Part shown: piece after piece, positions 1 to 8,620 of the stretch
How the letters are laid out: every line of letters begins with the position of its first letter
Position numbering within the stretch: the stretch's first letter is position 1
Assembly: GCF_008365375.1 (NCBI RefSeq)
Contig: NZ_QOKW01000030.1
Location: 1-64,000, forward strand
Direction of reading: 5' to 3'
Origin: Roseomonas genomospecies 6
Lineage (GTDB): Bacteria; Pseudomonadota; Alphaproteobacteria; Azospirillales; Azospirillaceae
DNA: 64,000 bases
The notes under the pieces: generated by a model
What the model saw: the letters and a program-made list of their open reading frames with translations, nothing else
Told to the model about the DNA's origin: nothing
Database searches by the model: none
Position numbers and translations under genes: made by a program

Positions 1-40
1 GGTCACGAACCTCTCGGAAAATTTCCATGAGAGAGAGCAT
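1..40 (-). CDS. 5' end of an unidentified gene running off the left edge
   Basis: On the minus strand an ATG at 38-40 opens a frame reading MLSLMEIFREVRD to the window edge. A good ribosome binding site (AGGAG, about 7 bases upstream) precedes it. Only 13 codons are visible, so no function can be assigned. The start is supported only by the ribosome binding site and the open frame. Confidence 0.35.
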   Translation of the reverse strand, partial: MLSLMEIFREVRD

Positions 41-165
41 CGCGCGTCTCCTGAAGAAAAAGGCCAAAGCGACCGCTTCCTTCAGGTCAACAGACGCAAC
101 CTGCTTTACTCAGATGCGATAGCCCTGGCGCAACGGGGGAGGGGATTGAACGGAGCAGGCGGGGG
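41..165. other. intergenic region
   Basis: This is less GC-rich than its surroundings and lies upstream of the partial leftmost gene, so it probably holds that gene's promoter. It also lies downstream of the EAL-CBS-GGDEF gene. I see no clear terminator hairpin or canonical promoter. Confidence 0.3.
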
Positions 166-2001
166 TCAGGGGAGGCGGACGGTGCAGATCTTCTCGGGGT
201 TTTCCTTGGCGGCGGCCTTGTGGGCGGCGATGGCGGTGTTGATCGCGTCGGGGGTCAGGCGATGCGGTCCGGGGGCCACCACCACGGCGACGCCGCTGGC
301 CGACAGCAGCGGAAAATGCCGCACCGCGCCGTAGCGGTCCTGGCCCTGGAAACAGCCGGCCTCCCGGGCCTCCGGATCGTAGAGGCTTTCCGCGTCCGAA
401 CGGAATTGAGCCACCAGCTCCGCCACATGGGCGAGCGCGTCGGCTTCCTCGGCGCCACTGAGTGCGACGAAGAAGTCGTCGCCGCCGATGTGGCCGGCGA
501 AGCCGCCGTTGCCCGACGCCCAGGCCTTCAGCCGTTCGCTGAACATCAGGATCGCCCGGTCGCCCTGGCGGAAGCCGAACCGGTCGTTGAAGGGCTTGAA
601 GTTGTCGAAGTCGAGATAGGCCAGCACATGCCCACGGTCCTGCTCCTGAAGGGCGCGTTCGATGTGGCGCACGATGGCGGCGTTGCCGGGCAGGCGGGTC
701 AGCGGGTTCTGGTCCGCGGCCATGGCGAGGTTGCGCTCGTGCACCAGCCGGATCAGCGCGCCGCTGGACAGGAAGCCGGCATACTCCCCGCCTTCGATGA
801 TGATGATTCCGTCGCTCGCCTCCTCCGCCGAGAAGGCCTCGATCACCTGGTCGAGCGGCGTGGAGATGTCGCAGACGGGGCTTTTCACCACCAGTTCCAT
901 CAGCGTGTCGCCCAGCCCGCGGTTGCGCAGCAGTTCGCTGCCGAAACGGGAATAGACGTAGCGCTTCAGGTCACGCTCCCGGATCAGCCCCAGCGGGCGC
1001 CGCTGGCGGTCCACGATGGGGGCAATGGATGGGCTGCTGTCGCCGCGGAAATACTCCAGAAGCTCCGTCTTGGGGGAGGTCACGGCCAGCGGCGGCTGCC
1101 GCTCGATCACCTCGGACAGACGCAGGCGGGCCTCGTTCGGCTTGCGCCGGTCTTGGCGGTTCAACTCCTCCACGATGGCGTAGCGCTCGGGCACCGCGCG
1201 CAGGTCCAGGCTGGGCCGGGCGATCAGATAGCCCTGGGCGAAGTCGCAGCCGAGATCGCGGCAGGTGTGGAATTCCTTCTCCGTCTCCACCCCCTCGGCG
1301 ATGATGAGGATGCCGAGCGCGTGGGCGTAGCCGACCAGCGCGTGGGCGATGGCCCGCTTGCGCGTGTCCTGGTCGATGCCGGCGACGAAGTAGCGGTCGA
1401 TCTTCAGATAGTCGGGCTTCGATTCGTAGAGCAGCCGCAGACCGGCGAAGCCGACGCCGAAATCGTCCAGCGCCACCCCGATGCCCGCCTGGCGGTAACG
1501 GTCGATGGCCTGCTCGATGCTGTGGTCGGGGCGAAGCTCCCGCCGTTCGGAGATTTCCAGGCTGATGTTCAGCCGCCGGTCGGGCGTGCCGCCATCCTGC
1601 GTGAAGGGGGCCAGCGCGAAGGGGGGCAGCCAGGGGGAGCCGGCAACCCCGACCACCCGCGCGTCGATGTTCAGGAACAGCTTGGCGTCCTGCCAGTCGT
1701 CCAGCGCGCGGAAGGCCGCCGTGGCCTTGGCGTGCAGGGCGCATTCCACCTCGGCCAGCAGGCCCTGCATGCAGGCGGCGTCCAGCAGGTCGTTGGGGCT
1801 GGCGAAGGGGCTGCGGTCCAGCCCGCGCAGAAGCGCCTCCATCCCGTGGCAGCGCCCGGTGCGCATCTGCACGATGGGCTGGAAGGCGACCGACAGCCCG
1901 GCCAGCAGGTTGGACCATTCCGGCGGCAGCCCGGCCCGGTGGGCGCGTCCCGCCGGGGCGCCGCCGCCCTCCTCCATTTCCTGTGCTGGCACCGAGGCCA
2001 T
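166..2001 (-). CDS. EAL-CBS-GGDEF cyclic-di-GMP signalling protein
   Basis: A 611-residue cytoplasmic protein with no membrane segment. The order is EAL phosphodiesterase (about 30-280), a CBS-pair region (about 300-415) and GGDEF (about 430-611). The EAL hallmarks are present: MEALLRG, LNIDARV, LEISE, DDFGVG, LKIDR, AEGVETE and QGYLIARP. This predicts an active c-di-GMP phosphodiesterase. The GGDEF signature reads GGDDF, with the catalytic Glu replaced by Asp, so cyclase activity is doubtful and the domain may be regulatory. The CBS pair suggests adenine-nucleotide sensing, which is inference. The ATG at 1999-2001 was chosen because the frame upstream becomes antisense to the neighbouring ATPase; an in-frame GTG 12 bases further upstream is possible. 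It is transcribed divergently from the HerA-like gene. Confidence 0.88.
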   Translation of the reverse strand: MASVPAQEMEEGGGAPAGRAHRAGLPPEWSNLLAGLSVAFQPIVQMRTGRCHGMEALLRGLDRSPFASPNDLLDAACMQGLLAEVECALHAKATAAFRALDDWQDAKLFLNIDARVVGVAGSPWLPPFALAPFTQDGGTPDRRLNISLEISERRELRPDHSIEQAIDRYRQAGIGVALDDFGVGFAGLRLLYESKPDYLKIDRYFVAGIDQDTRKRAIAHALVGYAHALGILIIAEGVETEKEFHTCRDLGCDFAQGYLIARPSLDLRAVPERYAIVEELNRQDRRKPNEARLRLSEVIERQPPLAVTSPKTELLEYFRGDSSPSIAPIVDRQRRPLGLIRERDLKRYVYSRFGSELLRNRGLGDTLMELVVKSPVCDISTPLDQVIEAFSAEEASDGIIIIEGGEYAGFLSSGALIRLVHERNLAMAADQNPLTRLPGNAAIVRHIERALQEQDRGHVLAYLDFDNFKPFNDRFGFRQGDRAILMFSERLKAWASGNGGFAGHIGGDDFFVALSGAEEADALAHVAELVAQFRSDAESLYDPEAREAGCFQGQDRYGAVRHFPLLSASGVAVVVAPGPHRLTPDAINTAIAAHKAAAKENPEKICTVRLP

Positions 2002-2197
2002 GGCTTCGTCCACCGCCGGCTGTCCATGTTCGTCGCGGGCAAGCCCATGTTGTAGCGGATGATCTTTTCGGTTTCGTGACAAAGGCAAGGCGCGTGCGCG
2101 GAGGGCGATCCAAAATGCCCTTCGCACCCCGGCCCCGCTTTGCGCTATAGGGGTGCGCTTCAACGCAGACGATGATGGATCTGGGGGGCGGCGGGGC

Positions 2198-3760
2198 ATG
2201 AAGGTCGGCATCGACATGGGGGCGGCCATGACGGCTGGCGCGACGGGGGCGCCCGCGATGCTGGATCTGGAGGAACTGCTGGCGACCCGTCTGCTGGTGC
2301 AGGGCAATTCCGGTTCCGGCAAGTCGCACCTGCTGCGCCGCCTGATCGAGCAGAGCGCGCGTTGGGTCCAGCAGGCGGTGATCGACCCGGAAGGCGACTT
2401 CGTGACTCTGGCGGAGCGGTTCGGCCACATCGTGGTGGACGCCGACGAGCACAGCGAGGCCGCCCTGCAGAGCGTTGCCGCCCGCGTGCGCCAGCACCGC
2501 GTCTCCGTCGTCCTGAACCTGGAAGGGCTGGACGCGGAGATGCAGATGCGCCACGCCGCGGCCTTCCTGGGCGGGCTGTTCGACGCCGACCGCGACCATT
2601 GGTATCCCATGCTGGTGGTGGTGGACGAGGCGCAGCTCTTCGCCCCCTCCGCCGCCGGCGAGGTGTCGGACGAGGCGCGCAAGGTCTCGCTGGGCGCCAT
2701 GACCAACCTGATGTGCCGCGGCCGCAAGCGCGGGCTGGCCGGGGTGATCGCGACGCAGCGCCTCGCCAAGCTCGCCAAGAACGTCGCGGCGGAGGCCTCC
2801 AACTTCCTGATGGGCCGCACCTTCCTCGACATCGACATGGCCCGCGCCGCCGACCTGCTGGGCATGGAGCGCCGCACGGCGGAGATGTTCCGCGACCTGG
2901 AGCGCGGGCATTTCATCGCGCTCGGCCCGGCCATCTCGCGCCGCCCGCTGCCGCTGCGCATCGGGGCGGTGGAGACGCAGGGCCGTGCCGGCAGCCCGAA
3001 GCTGATGCCGCTGCCCGACACCCCGCTGGAGGACGCGCGGGAGCTGATCTTCCAGCCGGGCGAGCCGGAGCCGCCACGCCTGCCGGTGCGCCGCCCCTCC
3101 ACCAGCGCCAGCGCCGACCTGCTGGCCCGGCTGGCCCGCCCGCGCCCCCTGCCGGTGGAGCCGGAGACCGCGGACGCGGCGCCCGAGCTTCCCATGGAGG
3201 AGCCGGAAACCCCGGAACAGGCGGCGGAGCGCGAGGCCGCCTATGAGGCGGTCCTGCGCGAGGTGCTGGCCGATCCGGAGGCGCCCTACCGCTCCATCGC
3301 CGTGCTCTATCAGGACTTCCTGGTCCGCTGCCGCGCGCGGGAGGTGCGGGGGGACCTGCTGGAACTGCCGGCCTTCCGGCGGAAGCTGGCGGCGGCCCGC
3401 GCCGGGGCGGGGCAGGACACCGAAGAGAATCCCGCCTGGGAAAAGGCGACCCAGGTCGCGGCCACCCTGCCGGAGGACATCCAGGTCGTCTTCCTGCTGC
3501 TGGCCCGCGCGGCGCTGGACCATCTGCCCTGCCCGTCCGACGCCGACGTGGCCCGCGCCTGCGGCAGCCGGTCGCGCGGGCGGGCGCGGCGGCTGCTGAC
3601 CTACATGGAGCAGCGGGGCTTCATCGCCACGCGCGGCGGGCTGGGCAACACGCGCAGCATCGCCCTGCCGGCGCTGGGCTGGGAAACGGCTCTGGGCGAT
3701 CCGAACGCGGATGACGGGCCGAACGGTTCCGACGACGGCGGGCTGTTCGCCACCGCCTGA
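2198..3760 (+). CDS. HerA/DUF87-type P-loop ATPase
   Basis: About 520 residues. It has a Walker A (GNSGSGKS, about residues 36-43), a Walker B (LVVVDEAQ, about 138-146) and the stretch ATQRLAKLAKNVAAEA followed by SNFLMGRTF, typical of HerA/FtsK-like ATPases of the DUF87/DUF853 type. The C-terminal part (from about residue 350) is Glu/Ala-rich, and near the end a helical segment with RSRGRARRLLTYMEQRGFI resembles a winged-helix DNA-binding element. Relatives act as DNA translocases or in conflict systems, but no NurA-like nuclease gene is adjacent, so the role is unknown. The ATG at 2198 follows a G-rich Shine-Dalgarno-like stretch; an upstream in-frame ATG at 2153 lacks one. Confidence 0.85.
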   Translation: MKVGIDMGAAMTAGATGAPAMLDLEELLATRLLVQGNSGSGKSHLLRRLIEQSARWVQQAVIDPEGDFVTLAERFGHIVVDADEHSEAALQSVAARVRQHRVSVVLNLEGLDAEMQMRHAAAFLGGLFDADRDHWYPMLVVVDEAQLFAPSAAGEVSDEARKVSLGAMTNLMCRGRKRGLAGVIATQRLAKLAKNVAAEASNFLMGRTFLDIDMARAADLLGMERRTAEMFRDLERGHFIALGPAISRRPLPLRIGAVETQGRAGSPKLMPLPDTPLEDARELIFQPGEPEPPRLPVRRPSTSASADLLARLARPRPLPVEPETADAAPELPMEEPETPEQAAEREAAYEAVLREVLADPEAPYRSIAVLYQDFLVRCRAREVRGDLLELPAFRRKLAAARAGAGQDTEENPAWEKATQVAATLPEDIQVVFLLLARAALDHLPCPSDADVARACGSRSRGRARRLLTYMEQRGFIATRGGLGNTRSIALPALGWETALGDPNADDGPNGSDDGGLFATA

Positions 3761-3766
3761 GTCCTA

Positions 3767-4174
3767 TCACTCGTCGTCCGGCTCGACCCCGGTGGCGAGG
3801 GCGTGGGCCAGCCGACCGGCGGCGGCGACCGCGGCCATGGCCTCCTGCGCCTTGGCGGCGATGCGCCCGGTACCCTCCGGAGTCGGCTGGTAGAGAGACG
3901 GGTCGGGCAGGCGTTCGGCGAAGTCCCAGGCGCCGGTGGCGGGGTCCCAGACCTCGAAGACGTCGGGGTTGGGGCGCCGGGCGACCCAGGCGCGGGCGGC
4001 GTTGCCCTCGGCGCGGAAGCGCACCCCGAAGAAGCGGCTGGCCGCTATGGCCCCGATGGCCGCGGCCAGATCGGCGTCGGCATCCGGGAAGCGCTGCGTC
4101 AGAGCGGCGCGCAGGGCTTCCGCCAGGGCGCGGCGGTCGTCATGATGGGGAAGGCCGTCGGGATCGGTTCGCAT
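3767..4174 (-). CDS. conserved hypothetical protein, 135 aa
   Basis: A 135-residue soluble protein, acidic overall, with no signal peptide or membrane helix. It has an Ala-rich helical N-terminal third, a central RFRAEGNAARAWVARRP segment, and a C-terminal Ala-rich helix ending in EPDDE. I do not recognise the family. It is convergent with the HerA-like ATPase (6 bases between stops) and divergent from the TPR protein. The coding frame is convincing from GC skew and the lack of a better frame. The ATG at 4172-4174 is the likely start. Confidence 0.65.
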   Translation of the reverse strand: MRTDPDGLPHHDDRRALAEALRAALTQRFPDADADLAAAIGAIAASRFFGVRFRAEGNAARAWVARRPNPDVFEVWDPATGAWDFAERLPDPSLYQPTPEGTGRIAAKAQEAMAAVAAAGRLAHALATGVEPDDE

Positions 4175-4219
4175 GGCCCGCGATGGTAGAGGGACGGCGC
4201 GCCCCCGCAAACGGACGCG

Positions 4220-6085
4220 ATGTCGCAAGCGCAGCCCGGAGTCGTCATGGTCAGCCTGTCCGAAGCCTACGCCATCGCCATCGGCCATCACCGGGCCGGA
4301 CGGATGGGCGAGGCCGCCGGGATCTACCGGGCCATTCTCGACGCCGATCCGCGGCAGGCCGACGCGCTGCATCTGCTGGGCGTGCTGTCCGGCCAGATCG
4401 GGCGGACGGAGGACGCGCTGTCCCTGATCGCCCAGGCCATCGCCCTGGACCCGGAGGTGGCGGACTATCACGACAATCTGGGCAGCCTGCGCCGCACCGG
4501 CGGCGACGTGGCGCGTGCGGTCGGGCACCACGCGCGCGCCCTGGCGCTGGACCCGGCGCGGGCGAAGGCGGCCTTCAACCGGGGGCTGGCGCTGGGCGAT
4601 CTGGGCCATGGGGATTTGGGCCGGGTCGAGGAGGCGCTGAGCTGTTTTCGTGCAGCCCTGCGGGTCGATCCCGGTTATGGGGCGGCGGCGCTGGCGGCGG
4701 GACGGCTGTTGGCCGGCGGGCCGGAGCCAGGGGTGATCCGTGGGGCGGCGGAGCGCTGGCTGGCCCACGCGCTGGCCCTGGCGCCGGACAGCGCCGATGC
4801 CTGGGGGGCTGTGGGCCGGGCGCGGCTGGCGGCGGGGGAGGCGGACGGGGCCGTGACGGGCTACGACCGGGCGGCGCGGCTAAGGCCGGGCGACGGGACG
4901 GCGCTGAGCAACCTCGCCATGGCGACCTTGCAGGCCAGCGGCGCCCTGCCGGAGTTTTCCCGCGCCGACCGCCCGGAGCCGACCTGGGCCGAACCGCTCG
5001 CCCGCGCCCTCGACCTGTTCCGGGAGGCGCTGGAGCGCGGGGCGGGCGAGGTCGCGGAGGCGGCGCTGTTCCGCACCGCCCTGCTGACCATCCATCGCGG
5101 CATGCTGGACGACGCGCGGCTGGAGCGGATCGCGCAACGGGCGCGGGACCGGCTGCGCCGCGTGCCGGGAGATGGAGCGGCGGCGGCCTGCATTGCCCAT
5201 GACCTCTACCGGCGGGGGCGGTTGGTGGCCGCCTCGCGCCTCGCCCGGCGCCATCTCCGCGGCTGGCCGGGGGAGGCGGTCCGCGCCGATCCCCAGGCGG
5301 CGAAATGGCGGCAGGTCGATGCGCGCCCGGTCTTCCTGGACGCGCTCGCCGGGTATCGTCCGCGCATCGCAGAGGCGGGGGAGCGCTCGATGCCCGTCCC
5401 GCCCACGGCGGAGGGCGGGGCGATCCTGCTGGTCAGCGTCGATTCGGGTTATTGGCGGCGCTTCGGCGGATGGTTCCTGTCCCATGCCCTGAAGGACGAG
5501 ACGGGCAACCGCGTGCATGTCCATGTCGTCAACCCCGGCGCGGAGGACCGCGCCGACCTGGACCGCCGCTGCGCCGCCCAGCCGGGGCGCCTGTCCTGGT
5601 CGATGGAGCGGATCGATCTGACCGCCCACGCGCCGGGGGCGGAGACGACCTATTACGCCTGCGCGCGCTTCCTCGTGGCCCTGGATCTTCTGGAGCGGAC
5701 GGGGGCGCCGGTCTTCATCACCGACATCGACGCCCGCTGCACGGCGTCGCTCCCGCCGGACTTGCGGGACGGGGCGGGCTGGGACCTGACGATCATGCGT
5801 GACCGCCGCGCCCGCGGGCCGTTCGACGACATCATCGTCAGCTTCCTCGGCGTCGCGCCGACCGCGGCGGGGCGGGGGGTCCTCGGCCTCGTGTGCGCCT
5901 ACATCGGCTGGTTCTTCGACCGGGGCGAGGCGGCCTGGACGCTGGATCAGGCGGCCCCCTACGCCGTGCTCCACGATTGGGCGCGGCGCGGGCGGGCGTT
6001 GCGGCTGCGGGAGCATGAATTCCTGCGCCTGCCCTGGTTCGATTTTCCAGTGAAGGATGAGGGGCCGGTGAAGGGGGAGGAGTGA
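4220..6085 (+). CDS. TPR protein with C-terminal glycosyltransferase-like domain
   Basis: 621 residues. The N-terminal ~260 residues are tetratricopeptide repeats, for example AGRMGEAAGIYRAILDADP and GDVARAVGHHARALALDP. From about residue 397 a second domain starts with an ILLVSVDSGYW strand and includes YYACARFLVALDLLERTG followed by ITDIDARC (about 499-506). That reads like a GT-A fold with a DxD metal/nucleotide-sugar site. No signal peptide. TPR-glycosyltransferase fusions in alphaproteobacteria are often linked to protein or surface-glycan glycosylation; the substrate here is unknown. The ATG at 4220 is assumed; an internal ATG at 4247 is possible. Confidence 0.8.
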   Translation: MSQAQPGVVMVSLSEAYAIAIGHHRAGRMGEAAGIYRAILDADPRQADALHLLGVLSGQIGRTEDALSLIAQAIALDPEVADYHDNLGSLRRTGGDVARAVGHHARALALDPARAKAAFNRGLALGDLGHGDLGRVEEALSCFRAALRVDPGYGAAALAAGRLLAGGPEPGVIRGAAERWLAHALALAPDSADAWGAVGRARLAAGEADGAVTGYDRAARLRPGDGTALSNLAMATLQASGALPEFSRADRPEPTWAEPLARALDLFREALERGAGEVAEAALFRTALLTIHRGMLDDARLERIAQRARDRLRRVPGDGAAAACIAHDLYRRGRLVAASRLARRHLRGWPGEAVRADPQAAKWRQVDARPVFLDALAGYRPRIAEAGERSMPVPPTAEGGAILLVSVDSGYWRRFGGWFLSHALKDETGNRVHVHVVNPGAEDRADLDRRCAAQPGRLSWSMERIDLTAHAPGAETTYYACARFLVALDLLERTGAPVFITDIDARCTASLPPDLRDGAGWDLTIMRDRRARGPFDDIIVSFLGVAPTAAGRGVLGLVCAYIGWFFDRGEAAWTLDQAAPYAVLHDWARRGRALRLREHEFLRLPWFDFPVKDEGPVKGEE

Positions 6086-6092
6086 CGGGGCG

Positions 6093-6314
6093 CTACGCCG
6101 CCTGGACGCTGTTGTCCTTGCGCCGTGACAATTGCAACTGGCCGTCCAGGCACTTCACGTAGGTGGTCTTGCCGGCCTTCAGGTTGTCGCAGATGGTGAC
6201 CAGCGCGCGGGGGATCGCCGCGAACTCCTTCGACCCGCGCGACTGCGTGTTGTAGGCGGCGAGGTGCTGGCGCAGCCCCTCCTTCGACACCGGTTTTCCG
6301 TCGTTCCCGATCAT
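6093..6314 (-). CDS. small hypothetical protein, 73 aa
   Basis: A 73-residue basic protein (MIGNDGKPVSKEGLRQHLAA...) with one pair of cysteines (TICDNLKA, VKCLDGQ). It has no membrane segment and I do not recognise the family. The amino-acid composition is balanced, unlike antisense shadows, and a GGGG-containing stretch precedes the ATG. It is convergent with the TPR-glycosyltransferase gene and downstream of the 52-residue small gene on the same strand. Confidence 0.6.
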   Translation of the reverse strand: MIGNDGKPVSKEGLRQHLAAYNTQSRGSKEFAAIPRALVTICDNLKAGKTTYVKCLDGQLQLSRRKDNSVQAA

Positions 6315-6400
6315 GGTCGTCCCCGCGCGTGTGGTCGTCGGTGGTGGTTACCGGCGGACGAGGCTACGCGGGCACGGCCCCGGACTCAACGCCCGCTGTC

Positions 6401-6559
6401 TCAACGTCCGGCGTCGGTCGCGGGACGGTCGTCCGGCTTTCCCCCGTCGCCGGTCCAGTCGTCGGTGATGTAGCGCTGCGCGTCGCTGATCTTCTCCACT
6501 TCCTCGCGGCTCGGCGGCTTGGGCACGCGCGACTGGCCGTTCTCGCGGTCCTGGTCCAT
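6401..6559 (-). CDS. small hydrophilic protein, 52 aa
   Basis: The ATG at 6557-6559 is preceded by a strong GGAGG Shine-Dalgarno with ideal spacing. The 52-residue product starts MDQDRENGQSRVPKPPSREE, continues with VEKISDAQRYITDDWTGD and is highly charged. It is probably soluble, with no membrane helix or cysteine, and I cannot name the family. It lies upstream of and on the same strand as the 73-residue gene (87 bases apart), so the two could be co-transcribed. Confidence 0.6.
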   Translation of the reverse strand: MDQDRENGQSRVPKPPSREEVEKISDAQRYITDDWTGDGGKPDDRPATDAGR

Positions 6560-6649
6560 GGGTCCTCCTTCGTTTCACCGGCATCGCTTTGCCAGTGATG
6601 TGGATGGAACGGCGAAGCCGGCAAGCCCGGCGCTATGACCGCCACCCGC

Positions 6650-6679
6650 TTGACAGACGAACCCGCGCCGCCGGATCAT
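6650..6679 (+). promoter_or_regulatory. possible sigma-70 promoter of the peptide ABC operon
   Basis: A perfect -35 (TTGACA, 6650-6655) is followed after 18 bases by a weak -10 (GATCAT, 6674-6679), about 80 bases before the binding-protein ATG. The -10 is poor, so this is tentative. Confidence 0.3.
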
Positions 6680-6761
6680 TCGGGCGTTAACCGGCAAGAA
6701 TTCCAAAGAGAATTCGCCCCGTCCGGGGTCGCCACGGGATTTTGCAGGGAGTACGGGAACC

Positions 6762-8357
6762 ATGAACACGCTCGCGCGCCGTCTTGCCGGTGCCGCCATC
6801 TTCTCGCTCGGCCTCGCGGCCACGCCGGTCCTGGCCGACACGCCGAAGGACACGCTGGTCATGGCCTGGCAGTTCGACGACATCGTGACGCTCGACCCCG
6901 GCGAGATCTTCGAACTGTCGGGGGCGGAGTACGGCGCCCAGGTCTATGACCGGCTGATCCGATTCGACGTCAACGACGTCAGCAAGATCCACGGGCAGGT
7001 GGCGGAAAGCTGGACCGTCTCCGACGACGGCAAGACCTTCACCTTCACCATCCGCGACGGGATCAAGTTCCACTCCGGCAACCCGCTGACGGCGGAGGAC
7101 GTGGCCTGGTCCTTCCAGCGCGCCGTGAAGATGAACAAGGGGCCGGCCTTCATCCTGACCCAGTTCGGCCTGACGCCGGAGAACGTCGACCAGAAGGTCC
7201 GCGCCACCGACCCGCGCACCCTGGTGTTCGAGACGGACAAGGTCTACGCCCCCACCTTCGTCCTCTACTGCCTGACCGCCGACGTGTCCGGCGTGGTCGA
7301 CTCCAAGCTGGTCAAGAGCAAGGAGGTCAACGGCGACTTCGGCGCCGCCTTCCTGAAGACCAACTCCGCCGGGTCCGGCCCCTTCATCCTGCGTCAGTGG
7401 AAGGCCAGCGAGCTTCTGTCGCTGGAAGCCAACGCCAACTACTGGGGCGGCGCCCCCGCGGTGAAGCGCGTGCTGATCCGCCACATCGCGGAGCCGGCGA
7501 CCCAGCGCCTGCTGCTGGAGAAGGGCGACGTGGACGTGGCCCGCAACCTGAAGCCGGAGCAGTTCGAACCGCTGCGCGGCAACGACAAGATCCGCATCGT
7601 CCAGGCGCCCAAGGGCACGCTCTACTACTTCGCCCTGAACCAGAAGAACGAGGTCCTGGCCAAGCCCGACGTGCGCAAGGCGTTCAAGTACGCCGTGGAT
7701 TACGACGGCATGGGCAAGACCATCATGAACGGGCTCGGCACCGTCCATCAGGCTTTCCTGCCCAAGGGCTTCCTCGGCGCGCTGGAGGAGAACCCCTACG
7801 GCTACGACCCGGCCAAGGCGAAGGAGCTTCTCAAGCAGGCCGGCTATCCGGACGGCATCACGGTGACCATGGACGTCCGCAACACCTCGCCCAGCATGGA
7901 CATGGCCCAGGCCATCCAGGGCAGCGCGGCGGCGGCGGGCATCAAGATCAACCTGCTGCCGGCGGACGGCAAGCAGGTGGTCACCAAGTACCGCGCCCGC
8001 AACCACGAGGCGCTGCTGTACCAGTGGGGCGCCGACTATCAGGACCCGCACACCAACGCCGACACCTTCGCCGCCAACCCGGACAACGCCGACGACGCGA
8101 AGGCCAAGCCTCTCGCCTGGCGCAACGCCTGGGACATCCCTGAGCTGACCAAGAAGACCCTCGCCGCGGTCGAGGAGCGCGACGCCGGCAAGCGCGCCGC
8201 CATGTACCAGGAGCTTCAGCGCGAGGTGCTGGAGACGTCGCCCTTCATCATCATGTTCCAGCAGACCGAAGTGATCGCGGAGCGCAGCAACGTCGAAGGG
8301 CTGGTCTGGGGGCCGAGCTTCGACAGCAACTATTACTGGAAGGTCAGCAAGAAGTAG
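6762..8357 (+). CDS. ABC transporter substrate-binding protein, family 5 (peptide/opine type)
   Basis: 531 residues with a Sec signal peptide (MNTLARRLAGAAIFSLGLA... cut near VLA-DTP), so periplasmic. It has family-5 solute-binding features: the N-terminal DTLVMAWQFDDIVTLDP, AESWTVSDDGKTFTFTIR and GIKFHSGNPLTAEDV segments, then NANYWGGAPAVKRV. This is the binding component of the five-gene importer that follows. The substrate is a di/oligopeptide or a similar small molecule and cannot be fixed from sequence. The ATG follows a GCAGGGAG ribosome binding site. A repeat-rich gap separates it from the permeases, which may lower distal expression. Confidence 0.92.
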   Translation: MNTLARRLAGAAIFSLGLAATPVLADTPKDTLVMAWQFDDIVTLDPGEIFELSGAEYGAQVYDRLIRFDVNDVSKIHGQVAESWTVSDDGKTFTFTIRDGIKFHSGNPLTAEDVAWSFQRAVKMNKGPAFILTQFGLTPENVDQKVRATDPRTLVFETDKVYAPTFVLYCLTADVSGVVDSKLVKSKEVNGDFGAAFLKTNSAGSGPFILRQWKASELLSLEANANYWGGAPAVKRVLIRHIAEPATQRLLLEKGDVDVARNLKPEQFEPLRGNDKIRIVQAPKGTLYYFALNQKNEVLAKPDVRKAFKYAVDYDGMGKTIMNGLGTVHQAFLPKGFLGALEENPYGYDPAKAKELLKQAGYPDGITVTMDVRNTSPSMDMAQAIQGSAAAAGIKINLLPADGKQVVTKYRARNHEALLYQWGADYQDPHTNADTFAANPDNADDAKAKPLAWRNAWDIPELTKKTLAAVEERDAGKRAAMYQELQREVLETSPFIIMFQQTEVIAERSNVEGLVWGPSFDSNYYWKVSKK

Positions 8358-8370
8358 GGGCGCTGCATCA

Positions 8371-8569
8371 TTCCCTCTCCCGCCTCTCGCGCCCGCATGC
8401 GGGCGCTGACGGCGTCAGGCGGCCTTTGGCCGCCGAGAGCTCCGGGAGAGGGGGGCCGCGAAGCGGGCGGGTGAGGGTAGCGCAAGGATCAAGGCACGAT
8501 CCTCGGTGGCACCCTCACCCTTCCCGTGCTCCGCACGGGTCCCTTCCCTCTCCCGGGGCGGGAGAGGGA
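8371..8569. repeat. CCCTCTCCC-type palindromic intergenic repeat
   Basis: This ~200-base segment between the binding protein and the first permease consists of nested inverted repeats. Left and right ends are CCCTCTCCCG... and ...CGGGAGAGGGA. Internal hairpins include GCGCCCGCATGCGGGCGC and CCCGTGCTCCGCACGGG. Together it resembles bacterial interspersed palindromic elements and could fold in the mRNA within the operon. Confidence 0.7.
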
Positions 8570-8620
8570 CTTTGAACTCATTTCGGGTGAAACTTGGCCG
8601 CTATCTTGAAACGACCGGGG

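Noticed and set aside
2153..2197. Upstream ATG at 2153 as the start of the HerA-like gene
   Set aside because: It has no ribosome binding site, and the added residues have no protein-like pattern.
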